Shown here in pieces: positions 7,650 through 15,899 of a DNA stretch of 64,000 nt. The notes below the pieces were generated by a model. That model worked only from the letters and a program-made list of their open reading frames with translations, was not told where the DNA came from and searched no databases. Position 1 is the first letter of the stretch, and each line of letters starts with the position of its first letter. The stretch comes from a bacterium (GTDB lineage Bacteria > Cyanobacteriota > Vampirovibrionia > Obscuribacterales > Obscuribacteraceae), in NCBI GenBank assembly GCA_018062085.1, contig JAGOSY010000001.1, positions 186,001 to 250,000 on the forward strand, in the 5' to 3' direction. Made by a program: the position numbers and the translations under genes.

Positions 7650-9182
7650 ATGCCTATTCGCCTAATCGAAGATATCACTGAGCCGCACCCTATAGGCAGG
7701 CGCACGCCGTTGTCTATAAAAGCTCCAGAGCTGGCCACTGAATGGGATTACGAGCGCAATAGCCCTTGGGGTCCAGAAGATTTTAGCTACGGCTCTAATG
7801 TCAGTGCCTGGTGGCAATGTCCAAAAGATAAGCAAAGACATCGCTGGAGAGCAGACATTTGCAACCGCTCAGCCACCCATCAAAGCGGTTGTCCTTTTTG
7901 TTATTTCGATTCATACGGCTTGAACCTGCGCCAATTTCCACAAGTATTCAAATTCTTCGACAAAGAAAAGAACACATGCAGCCCTTACAAGATACCAATT
8001 AGCACTAAAATCTACTGGCACTGCCGCAAGGGCAAAAATCACAAATGGCATTCAAGATTCAACATTGAAGTCGTCGATGCCTTCTGCCCTTTTTGCCGAG
8101 GTCGCAAAGCTGCACCCGACAGCAATCTCGCGGTTCTCTTCCCAGAGATTGCCAAGCAATTTCACCCAACAAAGAACGGTGCCATCAAGGTCAAGAACCT
8201 GGTGCCGGGTTCAAAGCTAAAAATATGGTGGCGCTGCGACAAGGGCAAAGATCACGAATGGCAGACTCGCCCTCGTGACCGAACTGTAGATGGTGAGGGC
8301 TGCCCATACTGTAGCCGCCAAAGGTTTTCACCAACCCACTCTTTAGCCGCTGAGTATCCGGCAATAGCTAAACAATGGCACAAAACGTTCAATGGCGATT
8401 TCAGCCCCAAAGAAATTTCAAGCCGCTCAAAGAGAGTCGTGTGGTGGAAGTGTCCAAAGGGCGACGACCATGAATGGCCAGCATCGATCAATCGTAGAAC
8501 CAAACAAAAGACAAACTGCCCTTACTGTGTAAGCCGAGAAGTAAGCACAACCAACAGCCTAGCTGAACTATTTCCGGAGGTCGCTGCTGAATTTGATCTG
8601 AAGAAAAATCATCCCACTAAGCCGACCGATGTGGTGGTAGGCTCAGCCAAAGTTTATTGGTGGGTATGCAAGCGAAAACATTCGTGGCAGCGCGAGGTCT
8701 ATCTTAGAACAAAGCGCAGTACGGGCTGCCCTGAGTGCCCAGAGTACCTGAAGCGCAAAATGACAAACCCACTTTCAAACTATCCAGAAATAACCAAACA
8801 CCTCCACCCCAAGAAGAACGCCTCACTCAACCCCAAAGAAATCTCTGCTGGTAGCAAACAAAAAGTCTGGTGGCTGTGCAAGAAAGGCCCTGACCACGTA
8901 TGGGAATCGTGGATAGACGTGACCATGCGCAAAGGTTACAAGTGCCCATTTTGTGAAGGCTCACGTTTGTCTGTCACCAATAATATAAAAGCACTCTATC
9001 CCCGCCTGGCAAAAGAGTGGATCTTTTGGAGAAACGAAAAGACCGCAGATCATGTCTTACCGGGCTCAGCCTACAAACCATGGTGGCAGTGCAGTAAGTG
9101 CAAACATCAGTGGCAAAGAGAGTGCTACCTAAGAACGCAACGGCAATCGGCTTGCCCTCAGTGTAAGGCTTATCCATCTTGA
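7650..9182 (+). CDS. Seven-repeat treble-clef zinc-finger protein (DUF4379-like)
   Basis: The 510-residue protein is built almost wholly of seven copies of a ~68-residue unit: a leading helix (SLAELFPEVAAEFD type), a linker with PGSKLKIWWRC, a H-x-W pair, then CPxC. Zinc-ligand patterns, one WW(W)xC and one CPxC per unit, are present in all seven, at about residues 30-87, 90-155, 160-228, 231-300, 303-368, 370-440 and 442-509. I recognise this as the treble-clef domain family often called DUF4379; in other proteins it accompanies nuclease domains and is thought to bind nucleic acid. No nuclease or other catalytic domain is visible here. There is no signal peptide, so it should be cytoplasmic. 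The gene is alone, followed by the HTH-PIN pair 87 bp away. Confidence 0.85.
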   Translation: MPIRLIEDITEPHPIGRRTPLSIKAPELATEWDYERNSPWGPEDFSYGSNVSAWWQCPKDKQRHRWRADICNRSATHQSGCPFCYFDSYGLNLRQFPQVFKFFDKEKNTCSPYKIPISTKIYWHCRKGKNHKWHSRFNIEVVDAFCPFCRGRKAAPDSNLAVLFPEIAKQFHPTKNGAIKVKNLVPGSKLKIWWRCDKGKDHEWQTRPRDRTVDGEGCPYCSRQRFSPTHSLAAEYPAIAKQWHKTFNGDFSPKEISSRSKRVVWWKCPKGDDHEWPASINRRTKQKTNCPYCVSREVSTTNSLAELFPEVAAEFDLKKNHPTKPTDVVVGSAKVYWWVCKRKHSWQREVYLRTKRSTGCPECPEYLKRKMTNPLSNYPEITKHLHPKKNASLNPKEISAGSKQKVWWLCKKGPDHVWESWIDVTMRKGYKCPFCEGSRLSVTNNIKALYPRLAKEWIFWRNEKTADHVLPGSAYKPWWQCSKCKHQWQRECYLRTQRQSACPQCKAYPS

Positions 9183-9269
9183 GCGAAGCCATGCAAGGCT
9201 TAAATTAAGCCACAGAGGGCTTGCGTCATCCCCAGTCAGGGTTTAAAATCGGGTATATGGAGTGACATC

Positions 9270-9719
9270 ATGAACAAATATATTCGTACAAATCTTCCAG
9301 CTCTGCGCTTCAACAATGGCAGACTGAGCCAGAAGGCCGTTTCAGAAGCAACTGGTATTGGCCAAAAAACCCTTAGCGCACTGGAGACAGGAACAAGCAA
9401 AGGGATAGAGTTCAACACTCTAGTAAAACTCTGCACTTTTTTTGATTGCACTCCGAGTGATTTATTGACCATTGAACAAGAAATACAGGAAGACATTCTA
9501 GAAGAGCCCGCTTCACCTGAAGCACGGAGACAAGCAAAATTACTTATAGCGCAAGGTCTTGAGGCAGCTCTTGCATTACCTCCGGCCACCGCAGAAGAAA
9601 TCTGGACAAAATTCGATGCCGTTCGACTACGCATTCAGGATGAGCTTGAGAAGCAAGCTAGCTTAGAGCAAGCTAGCTTACAACCGGGTGCCAATAAACA
9701 GCCGAGAAAACGTGCTTAA
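9270..9719 (+). CDS. XRE-type HTH regulator, probable antitoxin
   Basis: A 149-residue cytoplasmic DNA-binding protein. Residues about 4-66 form a Cro/CI-type helix-turn-helix domain (RLSQKAVSEATGIGQKTLSA, then FDCTPSDLLTI). The C-terminal half is a charged helical region likely to contact its partner. GGAG lies eight bases before the ATG. The 3' end overlaps the start of a PIN-domain gene, the arrangement of a type II toxin-antitoxin operon in which the HTH protein neutralises the toxin and represses the pair. A 15-bp duplication near the 3' end gives EKQASLEQASL. Assignment as antitoxin rests on context. Confidence 0.8.
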   Translation: MNKYIRTNLPALRFNNGRLSQKAVSEATGIGQKTLSALETGTSKGIEFNTLVKLCTFFDCTPSDLLTIEQEIQEDILEEPASPEARRQAKLLIAQGLEAALALPPATAEEIWTKFDAVRLRIQDELEKQASLEQASLQPGANKQPRKRA

Positions 9720-10140
9720 GGTTGTAGTTGACACATCAGTATTTATTGCGGGCTATCGCGCCAGAAGTACCACTAGTTACTCGGCAAGAATAATTGCAAG
9801 CTGGCGTGCCGGTGAATTCAAGCTGGTAATGTCTTCTGAAATCTTAGAAGAAATCACCGCAAAATTCATCGAGAAAAACATACCCACGGTAGAAATTCTA
9901 GAGCTTATCTCAAACATCGGACAGTTAGCCCTGCACACACAAGGAAATTACACAGTCTATAGACTGGACGACATAGACCCAGACGACAATATGCTCCTTG
10001 CTGCAGCTCAAGAATCAGGCGCTAACTACCTGGTATCACTAGACGCCAAGCACATATTGCCTCTAAAACATCACCAAGGGACACAGATAGTGAGCCCAGA
10101 ACTATTCTTACGAGTTTTGGAGAGAGAGAGAGCACGTTGA
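9712..10140 (+). CDS. PIN-domain putative toxin (COG1569-like)
   Basis: PIN proteins are metal-dependent ribonucleases; in toxin-antitoxin pairs they cut tRNA, rRNA or mRNA. The product begins LKVVVDTSVFIAGYRA and keeps the acidic residues expected at the active site: Asp in VVVDTSV, Glu in SSEILEEI, the DPDDNMLLAAA cluster and Asp in LVSLDAKHI. The chosen GTG start gives a normal family N-terminus and overlaps the preceding regulator by eight bases; an in-frame GTG 24 bp upstream would also work. About 142 residues is normal. The family match is strong, toxin activity is inferred from context, and no phage or transposon genes flank the pair. Confidence 0.85.
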   Translation: MLKVVVDTSVFIAGYRARSTTSYSARIIASWRAGEFKLVMSSEILEEITAKFIEKNIPTVEILELISNIGQLALHTQGNYTVYRLDDIDPDDNMLLAAAQESGANYLVSLDAKHILPLKHHQGTQIVSPELFLRVLERERAR

Positions 10141-10160
10141 CGCAATCGGCTATTTAGCCT

Positions 10161-11642
10161 CTAAACAGTCTCAGCGTCAATGCGGCCCTCTTTGATGGCC
10201 TGAAGCAATTTGCCGTGGTCAAGCAGGTTCTGCTCGCGGTAGGCATCGGCAAACTGAGCGATGGCTTTGGGCAAGACATTACCTTTGCCAATATAGCCAG
10301 CAATTACAGCTGGGTCACCAGAGCGAGCATGGGCACGGGCCAGAGCCCAGCCACAGTTGCGGGCAAAGCCCAACATATTCTTGTGATTGAAAATCTCAAT
10401 CATTGGCTTAACTTTGACGTCTCGCAGCTGCCTGACATAGAAGTGCCTGCCTTGGTCACCAATATAATGGCCAAGGAAGATATCGGCGGCGGCTTGCATT
10501 AAACGCTGCCCTGTTACCACTCGAGCGCCATTAGAATCATGATTGATGAAGTGAGAGTAGGGCTCAAGTACAGACTTACGAGCTTCTTTCACCTGCAAGA
10601 AAAGCGGATCACTCTCTGAAGCAAACAATAAAGCAATACCACATACGGTGCCAACACTACCCACTCCGACAACTTTCAAAGCGTTATCGACAAACTGATA
10701 GCGATCAAACAAAATGCGGCGCTCAACGGTGAGAGACTCGCGGTACATCTCAATTGAAGCCATGATGCGCGCCTTATACTCAGGCGTGTCGCTACCTTCG
10801 GCATGAAAAATCAGAGGCGGCTGATCTTTGATGCGCGGCGTGCCTTCAACCACAGCAGCTAGCTTGACAAACTCTTCGGCCTGATCGCGTTCCATCGCCT
10901 TCTTCAAAACTTTTTTGCGTCTTTTCTTCAGCACTTTGTCGTCGGTAAGCTCAATCAAATCCTCATAATCAAGATACGAGTACCAAGCATCAAGGCAAGT
11001 CATCTTGGACAACTCTTCCATTTTGTCGCGGTAGCATTCCACCACCCGTGCGGCTGCAGCCATGCCCTCTGAGCGCTTATGGCCGTTATGAGCTGAGGCT
11101 ATGGCAAAGCTAGCGGCCAGTCGCTTCAAGTCCCACTCCCAGGAGCAGGGGAAAGTTTCATCAAAATCATTAATATCAAAAACAATATTGCGCTCGGGGG
11201 TGGCAAAAGCGCCGAAGTTTGCCAGGTGGGCGTCACCACAAGACTGCACAGCATAATCGGTGGCTTTAGTGACGGCTAGGTCGGCAGCCATGATCACCGC
11301 TGAGCCACGATAGAAAGCGAAAGGTGAAGCGACCATGCGGCCGTAACGGAGCGGCAAAAGGCTTTCAATGCGCTCATGGCTGGAGGCGATTAATAAATCC
11401 ATGGGGTCTTCGCGACCAGGGCGGTCAAGGACAAACTCAGCATGGGCCTCGCGGGAGCATTTAACCCTGAGAGCCTGACCAAACTCATAGCGCTCTTTGG
11501 TGGTCTGCAAGTGCATGGGCTTGGTTAAATATTCAGCCTCAATGGCGGGCTTACGGGCTTGCATGACCGGGAGAGGAAGGCTCTTTGGATTCTTTTTCAT
11601 TGGTAATTTTTGCCTGCAAAAAATGTCGCCATATTCAGACAT
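10161..11642 (-). CDS. DUF2252 family protein, kinase-like fold suspected
   Basis: A 493-residue cytoplasmic protein of the uncharacterised DUF2252 family. Recognisable family blocks are RYGRMVASPFAFYRGSA, SCGDAHLANFGAFATPE, FDINDFDETFPCSWEWDLKR and LARAHARSGDP near the C-terminus. The GDAHLAN and INDFDE blocks followed by W-x-x-DLKRLA resemble the catalytic loop and metal-binding loop of aminoglycoside/choline-kinase-like phosphotransferases; this is structural inference, and no substrate is known. It is transcribed alone. The ATG at the first position lacks a good ribosome site, and a second ATG at about residue 15 (MKKNPKS) is possible. Confidence 0.85.
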   Translation of the reverse strand: MSEYGDIFCRQKLPMKKNPKSLPLPVMQARKPAIEAEYLTKPMHLQTTKERYEFGQALRVKCSREAHAEFVLDRPGREDPMDLLIASSHERIESLLPLRYGRMVASPFAFYRGSAVIMAADLAVTKATDYAVQSCGDAHLANFGAFATPERNIVFDINDFDETFPCSWEWDLKRLAASFAIASAHNGHKRSEGMAAAARVVECYRDKMEELSKMTCLDAWYSYLDYEDLIELTDDKVLKKRRKKVLKKAMERDQAEEFVKLAAVVEGTPRIKDQPPLIFHAEGSDTPEYKARIMASIEMYRESLTVERRILFDRYQFVDNALKVVGVGSVGTVCGIALLFASESDPLFLQVKEARKSVLEPYSHFINHDSNGARVVTGQRLMQAAADIFLGHYIGDQGRHFYVRQLRDVKVKPMIEIFNHKNMLGFARNCGWALARAHARSGDPAVIAGYIGKGNVLPKAIAQFADAYREQNLLDHGKLLQAIKEGRIDAETV

Positions 11643-11687
11643 TCAATATGCCCGGACCAATCAGCTATTTACCAGTAGCGTTCTTTT

Positions 11688-11725
11688 AAATCGGTCAGAT
11701 TTTCTTAAGAAAATCTGACCGATTT
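11688..11725. repeat. Perfect 38-bp palindrome, copy B
   Basis: Each 19-base arm reads AAATCGGTCAGATTTTCTT and meets its exact complement at the centre CTTAAG. It lies 46 bp upstream of the DUF2252 start and downstream of the TPR gene on the same strand. It belongs with the copies at 7469 and 61662. Neither flank has a long T-run, so terminator function is uncertain. Confidence 0.9.
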
Positions 11726-11753
11726 GGAAAATGAAAAAGAGCAATGCTTCAGA

Positions 11754-11836
11754 AATCTAGATCAAGCAGATCTAGATTTAGCAGACCTAAACCAAGCAGG
11801 TCTATACCAAGCAGGTCTAAACCAAGCAAATTTAAA
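11754..11836. repeat. Five-copy 15-bp tandem repeat next to the TPR gene end
   Basis: Degenerate copies of a 15-bp unit (best form GGTCTAAACCAAGCA) run up to the stop codon of the convergent-side TPR gene. Read on the plus strand they encode NLDQA, DLDLA, DLNQA, GLYQA, GLNQA, which matches the A(D/N)Lxx rhythm of pentapeptide-repeat proteins. The open frame is short and then runs antisense through the TPR gene, so I do not call a gene. Confidence 0.8.
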
Positions 11837-13679
11837 TATATTCAGAAGCGCGGCGATAAACATCGGCGGCATCGGCGAAGCGGCCCAGCGACTTCAAAGC
11901 CTGACCCCATGCGTCGTAAACATCAGCGTCGTAAGGGTCAATTTCAGTGGCCTTCTCGTATTTTTCCAAGGCTAGTTCTTGCAGGCCCAAAAGTGAAAGC
12001 GCTTTGCCCCAGTAGTAGAACAAACCAGGGTCGCCATCTGAGTATTGATCGGCTTCTCTGAACATTTCATCGGCTTCGACAAAGCGTCCTTGCAACAAGA
12101 AAATTTGGCCAGCAACAATACGGGCTACAGCATTTTTAGGATCTTCTTGAATCACGGTGGTGACTAAATCAACGGCCTCATCGAGGCGCTGTTGCTCTTT
12201 AAATGCCCGGGCAAGCGACACTCTGACATCAGCATCTTGGGGATTGATAGCTAAAATCTTCAGCGATTGTGCTTCTACTAATTCGTAACGCGAAGCTTTA
12301 AGCAAACGATCGAGCGCCTCTTTTTGAGGATTCAAACACTCAGGATCGTACTGAATAGCCAGACGCAAATGCTGCGAGCCCTGCTCAGTATCGCCCATTT
12401 CATCAAAGACGCGAGAAAGATGCAAATGACCCAGAGCATAGTCTTCGCGCAGCGAAATTGCTTGAGTAAATTTCTGCACAGCTTCAGGATAATTTCCAGA
12501 CAGATATAAAGAACAGCCCAGGCCGTCAATTGCTTGATAGTTTGATGGCGTCACTTTCAAAACGCGATCGAAATATTGACCGGCTTTATCATAGTTAGCA
12601 ATGCCTAAATAGGCATGGCCTAGCCAAAAATCGAAGCGGCCATCTTGTTCTTTTTCCTGCAAAACAGCAAGCGCTTGCTGACAGTTGTTCATCAAAATCA
12701 AAGTAACGGCTAGATAGACACGCACTTCGTTATTGTTTTTCTCAAGAGCCAGGGCCTTTTCAAAGGCATCGGCAGCTCGTTCGTATTCGCCTAAATCGAC
12801 ACAAACAAGACCAAGATTCATCATTGGTTCTAAGCAACTAGAATCCATATCTGATGCTTCCATGAGCTTGTCTGAAGCATCTTCAGCGCGGCCAGCTTTG
12901 AAAAGCGAAACGCCCCAGTCGTTATAAATCAAAGCGCGCTCACGAGCGGTGAGCATGCGGTGGCCCATGCCCACTGCTTCTTGAAAGAGACGCACGGCGT
13001 CATCGATCATTCCGGCATTGGCCATGGCCGAAGCGGCATAGCGCAAAGTTGTGATGTCTTTGCCGTCTACTTGCCAGGCGCGCATGAAACATTTTCCGGC
13101 ATCGCTATCGTTGCCCATGGCCGATAGGGCAATACCCAAGCAAACTAAAGGCTCAGGAATATCGGCCTCGTTATTGACTGCAGCCTGAAAATATTGTGCC
13201 GCCTCCATGAATTGGCCCATGCGAAAACTTGCCATTCCACCTTGAATAAATGCAGCGCTCAGTTTAGAGTCTAATTTAATCGCTTGATTGAATTGACCAA
13301 TGGCGCCCCTGAAGCTGTTTGAGGCCATTAGTGACATGCCCCAATGCAAATGACCAACGGCAAAACCTTCGCGCCGCTCGCAGGCATCGCGGAAAGCGGG
13401 CATGGCTTCGGCCGGACGGCCGTCTTTGAGTAAAACTAAGCCGAGGCGATAATGGGCATCACCACGAGTTGAGTCAATCGATAAAGCAGTTTTGAGATGG
13501 CGCTCGGCTTCGGCTAGTTTGCCGTTATTGAAGGCGATTACTCCGAGCTGATACTGAATATCAGGATCATTCATGCCACTTGGATTCTGCTGAGCAAAGC
13601 GCATCAGCCCAGCATAAGCCTCATCCCACTTGCCCTGGGAGGCTAAATCAGAGACTAGCTGTGAAATTTGGGTTGACAA
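11832..13679 (-). CDS. Large TPR-repeat protein
   Basis: A 615-residue protein made almost entirely of tetratricopeptide repeats, about 15-17 units of 34 residues (typical pieces: YQLGVIAFNNGKLAEAERHL, YRLGLVLLKDGRPAEAMPAF, YYWGKALSLLGLQELALEKY). There is no signal peptide, membrane segment or catalytic domain, so it should be a cytoplasmic scaffold for protein-protein contacts. The TTG start is preceded by AGGAG ten bases upstream. It follows mraY by 91 bp on the same strand and could be cotranscribed with it, which hints at an envelope role without proving one. Its 3' end abuts a tandem repeat array. Confidence 0.88.
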   Translation of the reverse strand: MSTQISQLVSDLASQGKWDEAYAGLMRFAQQNPSGMNDPDIQYQLGVIAFNNGKLAEAERHLKTALSIDSTRGDAHYRLGLVLLKDGRPAEAMPAFRDACERREGFAVGHLHWGMSLMASNSFRGAIGQFNQAIKLDSKLSAAFIQGGMASFRMGQFMEAAQYFQAAVNNEADIPEPLVCLGIALSAMGNDSDAGKCFMRAWQVDGKDITTLRYAASAMANAGMIDDAVRLFQEAVGMGHRMLTARERALIYNDWGVSLFKAGRAEDASDKLMEASDMDSSCLEPMMNLGLVCVDLGEYERAADAFEKALALEKNNNEVRVYLAVTLILMNNCQQALAVLQEKEQDGRFDFWLGHAYLGIANYDKAGQYFDRVLKVTPSNYQAIDGLGCSLYLSGNYPEAVQKFTQAISLREDYALGHLHLSRVFDEMGDTEQGSQHLRLAIQYDPECLNPQKEALDRLLKASRYELVEAQSLKILAINPQDADVRVSLARAFKEQQRLDEAVDLVTTVIQEDPKNAVARIVAGQIFLLQGRFVEADEMFREADQYSDGDPGLFYYWGKALSLLGLQELALEKYEKATEIDPYDADVYDAWGQALKSLGRFADAADVYRRASEYI

Positions 13680-13770
13680 CCCACTGACTCCTGGGGCAAA
13701 AGCTACGTTAGTAACGGTTTCAAGCGATATCTACTTCAATACTTGCAAGTTTCAAGCTTACATCAAATTT

Positions 13771-15000
13771 TTAGCGGTAGTGAAAAGTCAATAATACAGT
13801 GGCGCACAGTATCAACTGTACCCCCCAGAATGCCATAACGACCTGCCACTCCTGCCAACCCTTGTCAGCCATGACTGCTTCGTAATGGTGATGGAGCGGG
13901 GCCATACGGAAAAGGCGCTTGCCTTCGCCGGGCAGACGCTTGGTCAACTTGAGCTTAATTAGAGCGAGGGCACTCATGTTTTTTTCGGGAGTGTAGGGCT
14001 TGGTTAATTTGAAATAGGTGACTTGAGCCATGACCGAAAGCGCCTCAGCAATATAAATCATTGTCAGAGGCACGAACCAAATGACAATGCCACCAGCCAA
14101 GGCCAAACAGGCCATTAAACCGCCGATAAAGAGCGAACCAGTGTCGCCCATAAAAATTTTGGCGGGGTTTTTGTTATAGAGCAAAAAGCCAAGCAGGGCG
14201 CCAGCTGCGGTGGCAGATATGGTGGCATAGCCATATTGCAGTGGTTCTACTGAGCCGGCGCCACCGCTAAGAAATAGAATCACGGCCATGGCAGCGAACA
14301 CTTGACAGGCGGTTCCTGCTGCTAGGCCATCCATACCATCGTGCAAATTAACAGCATTGGTGGTGGCAGCGGTGAGGAAGGCGCCGAGAGCTATAAAAAG
14401 TATGGCGGGCAAAGTCATGATCACCACGGGATAGCTAAGGTCAGCACTGCCGTTTGCCAGAGCGCCCGCAACTCCTAAAGGCCCGGCAAACCCCAAAGGC
14501 CCTACAACTCCTAAAGCTCCAGCAAGCCAGGCAAAACTAGAATATATAGCTGTAGGTACCAAAAGTTTGTTGTCAGCAAACATTATCAGCACCACCGCTA
14601 ACACCACGCCGAGTGCTGTTTCGATGGCCAAGCGCACATAGCCAGAAATGCCTTTGTTGCCTTTGTTTATGACCTTGGCTGAATCATCGAGCAGCCCTAC
14701 GACTCCGCAAAGAAAGCCGATAGCAATTACCAAGAAATAGCAGGGGTCTTTAGGTACCGTCTGCATACCGGATAGAGATAACTGACCGGGCACAAAAGCC
14801 ATGGCCAGAACCACAACCAGCGTCGTCACCATGAAGACAAGGCCACCCATGGTCGGAGTCTTAGCTTTGTGCGAATGACTCTTCGGTCCTTCTTCACGCA
14901 AAAACTGATTGATTTGCAGGGCGTTCAACTTCTTTATGTAGAACGGCATGCATATAGCGGTGAGCACCAGCGCTGCCAGACAAGGCAAAACCAACTGCAA
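13771..15000 (-). CDS. mraY: Phospho-N-acetylmuramoyl-pentapeptide transferase
   Basis: Integral membrane enzyme that moves phospho-MurNAc-pentapeptide from UDP to undecaprenyl phosphate, giving lipid I in peptidoglycan synthesis. About ten membrane segments are seen. Diagnostic blocks are all present: EEGPKSHSHKAKTPTMGG, the Asp pair in GLLDDSAKV, NAVNLHDGMDGLAAG, KIFMGDTGSL and the His cluster MAPLHHHYE. At 409 residues it is longer than the usual 320-370. The excess includes a loop near residues 155-185 containing GALGVVGPLGFAGPLGVAGA, a repeated GPLGxA unit. The TTG start gives a normal family N-terminus, though the frame stays open upstream. Unlike most bacteria it is not in a mur/fts cluster here; neighbours are an SLOG protein and a TPR protein. 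Confidence 0.95.
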   Translation of the reverse strand: MQLVLPCLAALVLTAICMPFYIKKLNALQINQFLREEGPKSHSHKAKTPTMGGLVFMVTTLVVVLAMAFVPGQLSLSGMQTVPKDPCYFLVIAIGFLCGVVGLLDDSAKVINKGNKGISGYVRLAIETALGVVLAVVLIMFADNKLLVPTAIYSSFAWLAGALGVVGPLGFAGPLGVAGALANGSADLSYPVVIMTLPAILFIALGAFLTAATTNAVNLHDGMDGLAAGTACQVFAAMAVILFLSGGAGSVEPLQYGYATISATAAGALLGFLLYNKNPAKIFMGDTGSLFIGGLMACLALAGGIVIWFVPLTMIYIAEALSVMAQVTYFKLTKPYTPEKNMSALALIKLKLTKRLPGEGKRLFRMAPLHHHYEAVMADKGWQEWQVVMAFWGVQLILCATVLLTFHYR

Positions 15001-15077
15001 CAGGGCCGCTAAAGGGCTTCCCTGCTGAATTATGGCAGTAGCGTGTTGGTCTAAGTTGACTGTTGGATTCCCGCTGG

Positions 15078-15596
15078 TTAGTCGAGGTAGAAGCTAGTTA
15101 CAATCTTACGATGTTCCTTAGCATAGTTTACCGACTCAAGCAGTGTATGGGATGTGTGGTAGAGGAAGCAAATTATTTGCTGGCATCTATCGATTATTTC
15201 GTGGTTGCATATGCGCGATGCATCGGCCAGGGTCATAGTACGTCTTTCAGGATACTCAACAATATTCTTGATACCTATTAGTAGGTCTTGAACTTCGCCA
15301 GGCTGCTGAGAAATTGTTTGCGGAAGAATTATGTTCAGGCGATCTGGATTAGCGCGTTGCGCTCCTCGAATGACAGCCATGTTGCAGCCGTTCGCACCGC
15401 CACTGGTGACGACCTGGTTGCCCGACAGCACGAGAGCGTAAGAAAGCATCTCTACTAGTTGCTGATGAGTGAGGGGCAAGTTGCGGGTGCCTATTATGGC
15501 GACTTTACGCGGACCAGATTGTTGAATTAAGAGAAGCTCTTGGGCCAGTTCATCGACTGTCGGTATTGTGGCGGCACCGGGTTCAATTCGACTCAT
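15078..15596 (-). CDS. SLOG-superfamily (DprA/LOG-like) nucleotide-binding protein
   Basis: A 172-residue Rossmann-like protein. The core reads VAIIGTRNLPLTHQQ, then VTSGGANGCNMAVIRGA, a pattern typical of the DprA/lysine-decarboxylase-like SLOG fold that binds nucleotides or nucleotide-derived ligands; the C-terminal part (IICFLYHTSHTLLESVNYA) fits the last strand and helix. It is shorter than DprA and lacks its extra domains, so a competence role is not supported. It lies 77 bp upstream of mraY on the same strand. Function is unknown; ligand sensing or nucleotide salvage are possible. Confidence 0.75.
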   Translation of the reverse strand: MSRIEPGAATIPTVDELAQELLLIQQSGPRKVAIIGTRNLPLTHQQLVEMLSYALVLSGNQVVTSGGANGCNMAVIRGAQRANPDRLNIILPQTISQQPGEVQDLLIGIKNIVEYPERRTMTLADASRICNHEIIDRCQQIICFLYHTSHTLLESVNYAKEHRKIVTSFYLD

Positions 15597-15899
15597 ATAT
15601 ATCTATCCAATCCCTTTTGCTTATATATCTATATAAAATAGACGCCAGTCTTTACTGGTCCGTGGAAATTTGTTCGCTAATCATTAAGATTACAAGCCTT
15701 CCCTATGGTTTTGACCTAGCAAGCCTCAGGCTGTTTACAAGTTTTAATTAACAGCGAGGCTCTGATCCCTCACAATTAGAGTTGTATCGGCCTCAGGCAA
15801 CGCTTCAGAGAATATTCGCCCGAGAGCCCATCGCATAGCAAATGTATATCCGCTTAATGCGGAGAACTTGCTTGACATCATTTATAGTTGGAGAAAGAC
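15597..15899. other. Divergent intergenic region, AT-rich
   Basis: No gene is seen between the SLOG protein and the helicase. An 11-bp direct repeat TATATATCTAT (about 15596-15606 and 15622-15632) lies directly before the SLOG gene and may include its -10 region. A small hairpin TCCGC/GCGGA lies at 15849-15863 ahead of the helicase gene. I could not assign firm promoters. Confidence 0.5.

Noticed and set aside
11724..11975. TTG-start frame whose first part looks like a pentapeptide-repeat protein
   Set aside because: The match comes from a 15-bp repeat only; the rest runs antisense inside the TPR gene. Kept as a repeat observation.
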